Assembly (NCBI RefSeq): GCF_023028225.1
Contig: NZ_CP095482.1
Span: 1,116,001-1,180,000 of the forward strand
Origin: Halorientalis litorea
Lineage (GTDB): Archaea > Halobacteriota > Halobacteria > Halobacteriales > Haloarculaceae
Length of the DNA stretch: 64,000 nt
Direction of reading: 5' to 3'
Shown one piece after another: positions 43,550 through 51,691 of the stretch (its first letter is position 1; the number at the start of each line of letters is the position of its first letter). The notes below the pieces were generated by a model. The model made no database searches. It saw only the letters and a program-made list of their open reading frames with translations, and was not told where the DNA came from. The translations under genes were made by a program, and so were the position numbers.

Positions 43550-43815
43550 ACACGAACAGAGGGACGGAACGGACTAATACCCTCTCATCGCGTGAACGGT
43601 TCGAGGTCGTTGCCGCTCGGGAGTGAACACGCGTCCAGAACGTGTGCCGGTCGCTCACCGAACACAAAGCGGTGACCGGTGGGTGTCGGGTGACAACAGG
43701 GACCGCGCCGGTCGGGAATCGAACCGGATGAAGATGGGCGGCCTCGCCCCGCTCGGCCGCTACGACTTCCGGGGTTCAATCCTTGGCCTGCTCGTTCGTC
43801 GCTTCGCTCCTCACT
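43550..43815. other. Intergenic region with a partial tRNA 3' end
   Basis: No protein gene. Position 43705-43725 matches the 3' end of the adjacent tRNA-Gly at 19 of 21 positions, same orientation. The remainder is GC-rich without structure I can name. Confidence 0.5.
43705..43725 (-). repeat. Partial copy of a tRNA 3' end (acceptor plus T arm)
   Basis: On the minus strand it reads as a T-loop TTCGATT plus acceptor strand CCGGCGC, differing from the tRNA-Gly 3' end at two positions. The 5' half of a tRNA is missing. It resembles the att duplications left by tRNA-targeting integrases, or a decayed tRNA copy. Confidence 0.55.
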
Positions 43816-43885
43816 GCGCCGGCCGGGAATTGAACCCGGGCTATGAGCTTGGGAAGCTCATGTCCTACCACTAGACCACCGGCGC
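43816..43885 (-). tRNA. tRNA-Gly (anticodon CCC)
   Basis: A 70-nt cloverleaf on the minus strand: acceptor GCGCCGG/CCGGCGC fully paired, anticodon stem TGAGC/GCTCA with loop TTCCCAA (anticodon CCC), T arm CCGGG-TTCAATT-CCCGG. No intron and no encoded CCA. Confidence 0.95.
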
Positions 43886-43992
43886 TCGCGTCCCACGCTG
43901 CTCGGTGAGACTTCGGCACGTGCCCCGCGCGGCGGGACACCGGCGCGTCAGCCGGTTGTTCCCCGCCGTCGTACTTCAACGTAGCGTTTCGG

Positions 43993-45876
43993 TCAGTCGC
44001 GCCGTCGCGCGAGCAGCGCGATTGACAACAGCGCGAGGACGGCGGCGGCGACACCGAAGCCGGGACCGGAGCCGCCCGTCTCCGCCTCGACGCCGAGGTA
44101 GTCGGCGGCGCGTTGCGTGTCCATCTCGGGGAACTCGCGGTCGTAGTCGCCCGGCATGTGGATGTCCGTCTCGTCGTCGACACCGGCGAGGTTACGCACG
44201 TCGTCCTCGCTGGCGTCGCTGTCGACGGCGTTCCGTACTCTGACGTAACTGTGGAGAGTGTCGTCCTCGGTGCGGCCGACGACACTCTCGACCGAGTCGG
44301 GGAAGTCACCGGTCGCGGCGATGGCCCCGCCGAGCGCGCTCAGGTTCTGGAACTGCGCGCCGGCTTCGACGGTCACGTTCTCGTCGTCGAGCGTGACGTC
44401 AGTCCGGGCGCGAGTGAAGTTGGCCCGCTGCAGGCCTTCGAGGAACTCGACGGTCTCCTCGTCGGTGGACGGGTTCGCCTGCGAGGCGTTGAGCAACTGG
44501 CCGACCGTCTCGTCGACGAGGCTCTCTCCTTCTACCGACATGGTCCCCTCGGCGTCGATGACGCCGTCGTCGGTTTCGGCGGTGAAGTCGTACGTCGTCT
44601 CGGACGTGGAGATGCCGCGTGATTCGAGTTCCTGCACGTAGGCGTCGTAGTTCTCGGTCCGGTACCGGAGTTCGGCGTCGACCGCCCCCGTCTGTGCGTC
44701 GGGTTGGTCGTACTCGATGGACCACTCGAACCGCTGGGAGAGGTCCGAGGCGTCCTGTGCCTCGAACTGCGCGCGCAGCTGTTCGATTTGCTCCTCGCTG
44801 GCCCCCCCGCCTTCGGTGGCGGTGGCCACGTCGAGCGCGGCGAGTGCGGCCTCGTCGTAGTTCCGGAGGCCGAGGTTGTAGCTCGCGGTTATTTTACCGT
44901 CGGTGCTCTCCATCTCGAACGACGCCCCGTCGAGCGAGAGTTGTTGGACGCGCTCGGCGACGCTATCGATTTCCGACTGGCTCATGTCGACGGTTTCGCT
45001 CTCCGAGAGGTCGCTTGCGATGGTGTCGGACAGCCCCTCTTTGATGTTCTCGTACTGGACGGTGTACGCGATGTCGAGGCGTGCGGAGCCGTCGGATTGC
45101 TCCTCGAAGTCGTAGGCCGAGACGGTCACGTCCGCCGACCCGCCGAACTCCGCGGCCGCGTCGGCGAACTGACGTTCTATCGTCGCGACGGCCTGTTCGC
45201 GGGAGTTCCAGTCGCCGGTCTGGAACGACGAGAGCGTCTCCTCGCGTTCGGCTTCGAGGGTGTAGTCACCGTCGGACTCCGAGAGCGTGTACGACATCCG
45301 CGTCGATTGCTCGGAGCCGGTCCGGAGCTGTGCGGTCACGGACCCGGCAGTCTGGAAGGAGGAGGCTGTCGTCGTCACGTTGCCGGCGACAGTCGCCGAC
45401 TCCGACAGTCCGGCGGGTCCGGCCGCGCCGAGGGAGAACGTCGTCGCGAGCGTGGCGTCCATCCGGGCGTTCTCACTCGTCGACTGCCCCGAGATGTCGG
45501 CAGACAGCGTGTCGAGGGACTCCGGCGTCGGAACCGAGAAGGTCCCGTTCGCCGTCAGTTCCGAGTCGGTCAGCATCGCGGTGGCGTTACCGGTGGCTGC
45601 GGTTGCACCCGGGTCCTCGACCGGTTCGATGGCGAGGAAGTACAGGAGGTTCGACCCCACTTCGGCACCGTACTCCGTCCGTGCGTCCTCGTCGAGTTCT
45701 TCCTCACTCTCGTAGACGAGGACGACACTCCCGTCGTCTTGGACGAAGGCGTCGTCGGCCGTCTCGGGCGGGTCCGTCGGTTCCGAGTCCAACTGCGCGC
45801 CTGCTACCCCGACGAAGAGACTCGTCGTGAGGAGGGCAACGCAGACGACGGCGAGGAGGGGATTGCTACGACTCAT
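43993..45876 (-). CDS. PGF-CTERM surface protein
   Basis: A 627-residue secreted protein: N-terminal Sec signal (PLLAVVCVALLTTSLFVGVAGA), a Glu/Asp/Ser/Thr-rich ectodomain, and a C terminus with PGF, a hydrophobic helix and RRRD (GPGFGVAAAVLALLSIALLA). This tripartite tail is the archaeosortase A signal; such proteins are cleaved and lipid-anchored to the haloarchaeal envelope. The ectodomain is beta/alpha repetitive with many NxS/T sequons and no recognised enzymatic motif. Confidence 0.85.
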   Translation of the reverse strand: MSRSNPLLAVVCVALLTTSLFVGVAGAQLDSEPTDPPETADDAFVQDDGSVVLVYESEEELDEDARTEYGAEVGSNLLYFLAIEPVEDPGATAATGNATAMLTDSELTANGTFSVPTPESLDTLSADISGQSTSENARMDATLATTFSLGAAGPAGLSESATVAGNVTTTASSFQTAGSVTAQLRTGSEQSTRMSYTLSESDGDYTLEAEREETLSSFQTGDWNSREQAVATIERQFADAAAEFGGSADVTVSAYDFEEQSDGSARLDIAYTVQYENIKEGLSDTIASDLSESETVDMSQSEIDSVAERVQQLSLDGASFEMESTDGKITASYNLGLRNYDEAALAALDVATATEGGGASEEQIEQLRAQFEAQDASDLSQRFEWSIEYDQPDAQTGAVDAELRYRTENYDAYVQELESRGISTSETTYDFTAETDDGVIDAEGTMSVEGESLVDETVGQLLNASQANPSTDEETVEFLEGLQRANFTRARTDVTLDDENVTVEAGAQFQNLSALGGAIAATGDFPDSVESVVGRTEDDTLHSYVRVRNAVDSDASEDDVRNLAGVDDETDIHMPGDYDREFPEMDTQRAADYLGVEAETGGSGPGFGVAAAVLALLSIALLARRRD

Positions 45877-46034
45877 CCGTCTGTCGTTCGGGGGGAGAGG
45901 CGTTCACTGACTGTACAGCGGGCGTGTTCGGGCGGAATGCGCATCACATTCCGGACTAGTATTGCGGGTAAATAATTGTTGATACTGCGGACTGTCCCGT
46001 CGAAACAAGCAGGCGGCCGACGGCGTCGCGTCGA

Positions 46035-46757
46035 CTACGTGCCGTCGAAACAGGAGTCGTAGTCGCCCGTCTCACGGACCGACAACACCTCGCGGGTCGC
46101 GTCGGCGTCGAACCGGAGCGGGCGCCGCCACCACGGCCCCTTCCCCGAATCGGCCGAGAGTCCGGTGACGAGTCGGTTCGGGTCACTCCCGGCGGTTCGG
46201 GTACTCAGCGGGACGGCGGTGTCGTACAGGGCCGACCCGCCGGGGTCGCCGAGCACGAGGACGCGGGCGTCGAACTGCTCGCGGTTGACGTGAGCGTTGT
46301 TCGCGAACGGCGCGCGGTCCGCCGGGGGGAGGTCCCGGTACGCCTCGCCGGTGAGGGCGTCGCGAGCGAGGCGGAAGTGACCGACGAGGAACGCCCCCCA
46401 CTCCGGGGCGGCCCAGTCGGGGCGGTCGGTGCCCGTCGAGAGCGTGGCGTAGAAAAGGAGGTAGTCGCCAGCCGCCAACTCCGAGAGTGGCCCGGCCTTC
46501 ACGCCGTGTTCGTCGCCGTAGGTGTACCGCTCACAGTGAGGGTACTCGGGGAACTCCGGGTCGAGGTGGACCGGCGTGTCCGCGTAGCCGTCGGGCAGGT
46601 CCGTGTCGAGGGAGAGGTCGGCGTACGTCGGAACGTCCCCGCTCGTCGGTTCGGACTCGGGGATGGGGATGTACTCGAAGGAGCCGTCGGGGTAGAGCGG
46701 CCCGCGGACGCCCGGTTCGTTGGTGTTGGCGGCGACGTTGATGGCGATGCTCCGCAT
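46035..46757 (-). CDS. Conserved protein, Nmad3-like
   Basis: A 240-residue protein whose N terminus IAINVAANTNEPGVRGPLYPDGSFEYIPIPE resembles, in pattern, the Nmad3 (nucleotide modification associated) family found in archaea and phages. A conserved His/Tyr-rich region (EYPHCERYTYGDEHG) follows and could form an active site. The link to nucleotide modification rests on my memory of that family and should be treated as tentative. No methylase or restriction gene is adjacent. Confidence 0.5.
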   Translation of the reverse strand: MRSIAINVAANTNEPGVRGPLYPDGSFEYIPIPESEPTSGDVPTYADLSLDTDLPDGYADTPVHLDPEFPEYPHCERYTYGDEHGVKAGPLSELAAGDYLLFYATLSTGTDRPDWAAPEWGAFLVGHFRLARDALTGEAYRDLPPADRAPFANNAHVNREQFDARVLVLGDPGGSALYDTAVPLSTRTAGSDPNRLVTGLSADSGKGPWWRRPLRFDADATREVLSVRETGDYDSCFDGT

Positions 46758-46793
46758 ACCGGTGCTGGACGCGCGCTGGACAAAAGCGACTCG

Positions 46794-47048
46794 CTACCCC
46801 AGCGGCGTGAGACACTGCTTGCAGTAGCGATACGTGGAGACGCGTTCGTTGTGCGTGCCGCAGTTGCGGCAGTAGATGCCCGTCTCGTCGGCGGCCGGGA
46901 CGCCCTCCCGGTCGACGCCGACGGCCCGTTGGTCACCGACGCCCGGCCCCTCGACCGAGGGGTCGCTGTCCCGGACGTACCGGTAGACCAGCAACTGGAG
47001 GAGGGCGAAGCCGACGATGTAGGCGACTATCCACGTCCACACCTCCAT
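46794..47048 (-). CDS. Small membrane protein with C-terminal zinc ribbon
   Basis: An 84-residue protein: one transmembrane helix (WTWIVAYIVGFALLQLLVY), an acidic linker, and a zinc ribbon with YCRNCGTHN and YCKQCLTPLG (two CxxC pairs). The ribbon should face the cytoplasm. Function unknown; this helix-plus-ribbon layout is common among haloarchaeal small proteins. Confidence 0.72.
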   Translation of the reverse strand: MEVWTWIVAYIVGFALLQLLVYRYVRDSDPSVEGPGVGDQRAVGVDREGVPAADETGIYCRNCGTHNERVSTYRYCKQCLTPLG

Positions 47049-47126
47049 ACCATGTGGTACGTTGTCACGATACTTGGCTTTTCGGTCAGTGTACTAACAT
47101 TGAGACCACCCGAGGTAGACGCGAAG

Positions 47127-48041
47127 TTACTGCTCGGTGGGTGACGAACGGTCGCGGTGGAACTCGTCGAACTGCTCGAAGTCCTCGGGGAGGTCGTACT
47201 CGACGACGCGCTCTGCGCGGCGGTCGACGTTTCCGTCCTCCAACGGGGCCGCCGTGGATTCCCACCCGTCCTTGACGGCGATGGATTCGGCTGGTTGGCC
47301 GGCCGCGATGTGGTGGGCTGGAACGTCCGCCCCGGCGATGGATTTGGCCGCGAGGATGGAGTTCTCGCCCATGCGAACGCCCGCCCGGACCATCGAATCG
47401 TAGGTGACGCGCACGTCGTCTTCGATGATTGTGTGGTAGTTCGTGACGTGGGTCTGGTCGGTGGCGTCGTGGTCGTGGGAGTAGACGTGGGCGTCGTCGG
47501 AGATGGAGACGCGGTCGCCGATTGTGAGGTGGCCGCGGTCGTCGAGGTGAACGTCGTCGTGGACGACCACGTTGTCGCCCATCTCGATGTTGTGGCCGTA
47601 GGTGAAGGAGATGCTCTTGAACAGGCGGAGGCCGTCTCCGGCTTCGGCGAAGAGGTGGTCGGCGAGCATCTGCCGGAACCGGAGCGCGAAGGCGATGTTG
47701 TCGGCCATCGGCGTGGCGTCGAACTGCCGCCAGAGCCACTGGAGGTGCTTCGAACGCTCGAACTGACCCTCGGGCATCGTCTCGATTTCGGCGTAGTACT
47801 CGCTCTCGAGCGTGGCGTTGCAGGGGTCGTACCCCTGCAGACGGACGCGTTCGGCGGGGGAAACGTCCGCGCCCGACTGCCACCGCTCGTATGCCTCCCG
47901 GTCGCCGTGGAGGTCGACGAGCACGTCCTCGACGACCTGACAGGTGTCCTCGTCGCTGCTGAGGCGGCGGTCGACGTCGTCGAGGAACGCCTGTAATCCC
48001 TCCTCGGCGAGCGGCGGCAACGAGACGTGTCGCTTCGTCAT
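47127..48041 (-). CDS. Left-handed beta-helix acyltransferase (maltose/galactoside O-acetyltransferase type)
   Basis: A 304-residue protein. After a helical N-terminal ~130 residues come hexapeptide repeats (ITFTYGHNIEMGDNVVVHDDV, LTIGDRVSISDDAHVYSH, TIIEDDVRVTYDSMVRAGV, MGENSILAAKSI), the signature of LbH acetyltransferases; His residues in DHDATDQTHVTNYH may be catalytic. Acceptor unknown. The N-terminal extension is longer than in typical maltose acetyltransferases. Confidence 0.82.
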   Translation of the reverse strand: MTKRHVSLPPLAEEGLQAFLDDVDRRLSSDEDTCQVVEDVLVDLHGDREAYERWQSGADVSPAERVRLQGYDPCNATLESEYYAEIETMPEGQFERSKHLQWLWRQFDATPMADNIAFALRFRQMLADHLFAEAGDGLRLFKSISFTYGHNIEMGDNVVVHDDVHLDDRGHLTIGDRVSISDDAHVYSHDHDATDQTHVTNYHTIIEDDVRVTYDSMVRAGVRMGENSILAAKSIAGADVPAHHIAAGQPAESIAVKDGWESTAAPLEDGNVDRRAERVVEYDLPEDFEQFDEFHRDRSSPTEQ

Positions 48042-48205
48042 GTACCACTCTCATCACACCCGGCGTTACAAAGGGGTTGTCGTTACTCTCGCGTCCGTTA
48101 CCTCGCGGTAACCGCGCACGTTCGGGCAGGTGCTCGGGGACGGGAACGACCAGTCTACACCGCCGAACCGCACGGGCTAAGTGAGCGACGCCCCAACTGT
48201 GGGGT

Positions 48206-49285
48206 ATGAACGAGCGCGAACTCGGAACCTCGGGCGTCGACGTGTCGGAAGTCGGCTTCGGCGCGTGGGTCGTCGGAACGGACTGGTGGGGCGACCGCTC
48301 CCGCGAGCAGGCAATCGACATGGTACAGCACGCCGTCGACGCAGGCATCACGTTCTTCGACACCGGCGACGTGTATGGCCACGGCGACAGCGAGGAACTC
48401 GTCGGCGACGCCCTCGCCGAGTACCGCGACGAGGTGACCGTCTCTACGAAAGTCGGCTACGACTTCTACAACAACCCGCAGGCAGGCCACGGCGAACTCC
48501 CGAAGCGCGTCGACCCCGAGTGGATTCGGACGGCACTCGACCGCTCGCTCGACCGACTCGACATGGACTACGTGGACGTGTTGATGCTCCACAACGCCAA
48601 CGTCGACGAGGTGACCCCCGACGTGCTGGAGACGCTGGACGAACTCCGAGAGGAAGGCAAGATAGAGGCCGTCGGTTGGGCACTCGGCCCCTCCATCGGG
48701 TGGCTGGCAGAGGCCGAACAGACCGTCGCCGAGGAGTTCGACGCCCTCCAACTCGTCTTCAACGTGTTCGAGCAGGTGCCCGGCCGCCACGCCATCGACA
48801 CCGTCCGTGAGATGGACGCCGACACGAGCGTCCTCCCGCGTGTCCCCCACTCCTCGGGGCTGTTGAACGAACAGGTCACGCCCGAGACGGAACTCGGCGA
48901 GGGCGACCACCGCGCTCACCGCCCGCAGGAGTGGTACGAGACCGGTTGGGAGAAAGTCGAGAGCCTGCGGTTCCTCGAACGCGCGGAACGTAGTTCCGCG
49001 GAGGGCGCGAGCGGGGAGCGGACGATGGGACAGGCGGCCATCCAGTGGCTCCTGAGCTTCGACGAAGTCGCCAGCGTCACCCCGACCTTCCGCACCACCG
49101 ACGACATCGACGAGTGGGCCGGCGCGCCCGACACGCCCGCGCTCTCCGAGGAGGAGGTCCAGCGCGTCGAAGAACTGTACGAGGACAACTTCGGCATCGA
49201 CCGCGACGACGGGATGGACGCCCTGCGGTCCTCCGTCGGCGGGTCGGACCTCGAAGGAATCGACAAGCAGGCGGCTGGCGACTAA
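48206..49285 (+). CDS. Aldo/keto reductase
   Basis: A 359-residue NADPH-dependent AKR of the YdjG/general-stress subgroup. FDTGDVYGHGDSEELVGDAL holds the catalytic Asp and Tyr, TKVGYDF the Lys, and VDVLMLHNANV the His; LPRVPHSSGLLNEQ and the C-terminal TPTFRTTDDIDEWA are family-like. Around residues 257-275 a Ser/Ala/Glu-rich insertion is encoded by a hairpin (48982-49000). The stop codon lies in the left arm of a 79-bp palindrome. Confidence 0.88.
   Translation: MNERELGTSGVDVSEVGFGAWVVGTDWWGDRSREQAIDMVQHAVDAGITFFDTGDVYGHGDSEELVGDALAEYRDEVTVSTKVGYDFYNNPQAGHGELPKRVDPEWIRTALDRSLDRLDMDYVDVLMLHNANVDEVTPDVLETLDELREEGKIEAVGWALGPSIGWLAEAEQTVAEEFDALQLVFNVFEQVPGRHAIDTVREMDADTSVLPRVPHSSGLLNEQVTPETELGEGDHRAHRPQEWYETGWEKVESLRFLERAERSSAEGASGERTMGQAAIQWLLSFDEVASVTPTFRTTDDIDEWAGAPDTPALSEEEVQRVEELYEDNFGIDRDDGMDALRSSVGGSDLEGIDKQAAGD
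48982..49000 (+). repeat. Perfect hairpin inside the aldo/keto reductase gene
   Basis: CGCGGAAC and GTTCCGCG pair perfectly over 8 bp around a GTA loop. The hairpin and the following GCGAGCGGGG-type sequence encode a low-complexity insertion that keeps the frame, like the small GC-rich palindromes often seen inserted in haloarchaeal genes. Confidence 0.65.
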
Positions 49286-49359
49286 ATTTTACTCCCTCGG
49301 GTTTCCTCGGCCGGCGCGTCGCGCCGGCCTGCGGGAACCACTCGGTCGCAAAATTTAGT
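49281..49359. repeat. 79-bp imperfect palindrome at the 3' end of the AKR gene
   Basis: Perfect 10-bp outer arms (ACTAAATTTT at 49281-49290 and AAAATTTAGT at 49350-49359) and a perfect 10-bp core stem (GGCCGGCGCG/CGCGCCGGCC around 49319) share one centre; the ~18-20 nt between them pair imperfectly. The left arm supplies the TAA stop of the AKR. It could be a bidirectional terminator or a MITE-like element. Confidence 0.75.
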
Positions 49360-49649
49360 ACAAAACTACCCGCGAGCGCGTCCTGCGGGCGCGCTCGCGG
49401 TGAACCGCGCTCACTCCGTTCGCGCGGATGCTGGTCTCACAGCGGCGGCTGGGAGCGCGTTTCATCGCGCGACTCGGGGGAGGGCAGGCCTGCTGTGGGC
49501 ATCGAGCCACGAGTTCGCGCGGCGCGTTCATGCGCCGCGCCGGGAACCGCGTGTTCGCCGCCGGAGAACCGCGGAAGACCCCTTGTGGGTCCACCTGGTT
49601 AGGAATACTAAGGGCGAGGCCCGCCTGCCAAGGCGGGCCGAGGGCTTAG
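49286..49649. other. Intergenic region rich in hairpins
   Basis: No convincing protein gene. Beyond the 79-bp palindrome there are GC-rich palindromes (e.g. GCGCGGCGCG/CGCCGCGC near 49517-49540) and a strong stem GCCCGCCT/AGGCGGGC at ~49619-49638 followed by CCGAGGGCTTAG, terminator-like for either flanking gene. The plus strand could encode a structured RNA, but no known RNA family was recognised. Confidence 0.45.
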
Positions 49650-49997
49650 TCACAGGAAGTCACGCACGTCGCTGTACCACATGTCGTGGTGGTCGACGGC
49701 GTCGATGGCGCGGGCGATCTTGACGGCGATGACGTGCCAGCAGAGGTCGGTTGGGTCCTCGGGGTCGAGGTTGTACTCGCTGTCGGCACAGTTGCAGGAG
49801 TCGCCCTCGACGATGTACTCGTCCTCGTGGCCGACGACGACGGTGAAGTCGCGGTACTCCTTGACGCGACGCTCGCCGACGGCGTCGATGGCCCGCCGGC
49901 CGCGCTCGCCGTGGAGTGAGACGAGACGGTCGACTGCCTCGGGCGTGAGTTCGCCCGCCTCCGAGAGCGTCGCCACCCAGTCCTCGACCGCTGTCAC
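49650..49997 (-). CDS. SWIM zinc-finger protein
   Basis: About 115 residues. [21 protein letters not shown] is a CxC...CxH SWIM zinc-binding motif, preceded by [25 protein letters not shown] domains bind DNA or proteins. The start is uncertain: GTG at 49997 is chosen, but the frame continues upstream through CRRCPKCG toward 50075 (GTG), which would add a second Cys cluster and bring the start near the divergent trm1 promoter. Confidence 0.68.
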   Translation of the reverse strand: MTAVEDWVATLSEAGELTPEAVDRLVSLHGERGRRAIDAVGERRVKEYRDFTVVVGHEDEYIVEGDSCNCADSEYNLDPEDPTDLCWHVIAVKIARAIDAVDHHDMWYSDVRDFL

Positions 49998-50090
49998 GAG
50001 TCCACACTTCGGACACCGCCGACAAAACAGGTTCGATGGGTCGGGGACGGGACCGTGCCGCTTTTTTCCCGTGGTCACACCGGATACGGT

Positions 50091-51194
50091 ATGCTCGTCG
50101 AGGAGGGCGGTGTCGAACTCGAAGTGCCCGGGGAGGCGACCGACGGGAAACAGGACGGGGTGTTCTACAACCCCGACATGGAACTCAACCGGGACGTGAC
50201 GGTGGCGACGCTGCGGGCCTACCGCGATTCGGGGGTCGGTCCGGCCGCCTCCTACCTCGACGCGACGGCCGCGAGCGGCGCGCGCGGCGTCCGCGCGGCC
50301 GCCGACGGGTGGGACGTGACGCTGTGTGACGTGGACCCCGACGCGGTGGCCCTCGGGGAGGAGAACCTCGCCCGCAACGACCTGTCGGGCACGGCCGTCC
50401 ACCGGGACGCGAACGCGCTCATGCACGAGGCGCGGTTCGACGTGGTCGACGTGGACCCGTTCGGGACGCCGATGCCGTTCGCCGACGCCGCCGTCAGGAG
50501 CGCGGGCGGACTGCTCTGCGTGACGGCCACCGACACCGCGCCGCTGTGTGGCGCGCACTTCATGAGCGGCGTCCGCAAGTACGAGACGGTCCCGCGCAAC
50601 ACGGAGTACCACGCCGAGATGGGACTGCGCGTCCTCCTGTCGGCACTTGTCCGGACTGCGGCCCGCCACGACGTGGCCGCGACGCCCATCTTGAGCCACG
50701 TCTCCGACCACTACGTCCGGACGTACCTCGACGTGGACAGCGGGGCACGGGCGGCCAACGACTGCATCGAGCAGTTGGGCTACGTGGACCACTGCCAGCG
50801 GTGTCTCTACCGCGAGGCGACGACCGGACTCGTCCCGGACCCGCTTTCGGAGTGTCCCCACTGTGGCGAACACATCCAGACGGCCGGCCCGCTCTGGCTC
50901 GGCCCGGCCCACGACGCCGACTTCGTGACCGCCGTCCGCGAACGGGTCACCGACGGCTTCGGCACCGCGGCGCGGGCGCGCCGTCTGCTCGACACGATTG
51001 CGGGCGAACTCCACACGCCGACCCACTACGACCAGCACAGGCTGGCGAAGCGGTGGGGCGAGTCCGCCGTCGGGATGGCGGAGTTCGTCGACACGCTCCG
51101 GGACGCGGGCCACGAGGCGACCCGGACGCACTACGGCGGGACGACGTTCAAGACGACGGCGGACGTGACAGAAATCGAGGCCGCGACGCGCTAG
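50091..51194 (+). CDS. trm1: tRNA (guanine26-N2)-dimethyltransferase
   Basis: A 367-residue SAM-dependent enzyme making m2,2G26 in tRNA. The N-terminal [24 protein letters not shown]-binding [15 protein letters not shown] and catalytic [12 protein letters not shown] are diagnostic. The C-terminal domain holds a zinc-type Cys set ([20 protein letters not shown]). The ATG at 50091 matches the family N terminus. The stop overlaps the convergent membrane protein gene by 4 bp. Confidence 0.95.
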   Translation: MLVEEGGVELEVPGEATDGKQDGVFYNPDMELNRDVTVATLRAYRDSGVGPAASYLDATAASGARGVRAAADGWDVTLCDVDPDAVALGEENLARNDLSGTAVHRDANALMHEARFDVVDVDPFGTPMPFADAAVRSAGGLLCVTATDTAPLCGAHFMSGVRKYETVPRNTEYHAEMGLRVLLSALVRTAARHDVAATPILSHVSDHYVRTYLDVDSGARAANDCIEQLGYVDHCQRCLYREATTGLVPDPLSECPHCGEHIQTAGPLWLGPAHDADFVTAVRERVTDGFGTAARARRLLDTIAGELHTPTHYDQHRLAKRWGESAVGMAEFVDTLRDAGHEATRTHYGGTTFKTTADVTEIEAATR

Positions 51195-51595
51195 GACCGC
51201 TCTTCCTGTATCTCACGGCCGACTTGAGCGACGGTCCCGAGGACGTACGAGAGCAGGCGGTAGACGGGGCGCAGGAACAGGTTGACCACGCCGAGGAGGC
51301 CGACGAGGCCGCCGATAGCCTGCAGTTCACCGGCCGTCCACCCTTCGAGGACGCCGACGACTGCGGCGGCGGCGGCGACGGCCGGGCCGACCCAGAGCCA
51401 GTCGAGATACGGTGCGAGCGACGCGGACGCGTCGAGACGCCGGAGCGAGACGGTGGCTCCAGCGAGGAGCGTGAGCAAGCCAGCGACCGGCAGCGACGCG
51501 CCGAACCCGAGGAACCCGAGTGCTATCGAGAGCGCGGCGGCGACGAGCAGAACGGTCGACGAGACGAGGACGAACCGCTCGAATCGGGTCTCCAT
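51191..51595 (-). CDS. Small haloarchaeal membrane protein
   Basis: A 134-residue protein with four hydrophobic segments (residues ~8-30, 35-50, 66-85, 90-115) and a charged C-terminal tail (GREIQEERS). No conserved functional motif recognised. Convergent with trm1; its start faces the promoter of the BrkB-family gene. Confidence 0.65.
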   Translation of the reverse strand: METRFERFVLVSSTVLLVAAALSIALGFLGFGASLPVAGLLTLLAGATVSLRRLDASASLAPYLDWLWVGPAVAAAAAVVGVLEGWTAGELQAIGGLVGLLGVVNLFLRPVYRLLSYVLGTVAQVGREIQEERS

Positions 51596-51691
51596 ACCAC
51601 CGCTGGCGTGGCGGACCCTAATGACGTTTCGGTGTCGGCAGTCCGTGACTAGGCCCCACGGCTATGTGTCCCCGAATGGTATCGCTCTGAC

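Noticed and set aside
43750-43790. Second tRNA on the plus strand suggested by GGGGTTCAATCC
   Set aside because: T-loop-like only; flanking stems do not pair and no anticodon or acceptor arm exists.
43623-43874. 83-codon plus-strand ORF
   Set aside because: It runs antisense through tRNA-Gly; the typical spurious translation over a tRNA.
49360-49649. RNase P RNA or SRP (7S) RNA
   Set aside because: Several hairpins are present, but I could not find the conserved core motifs of either RNA on any strand.
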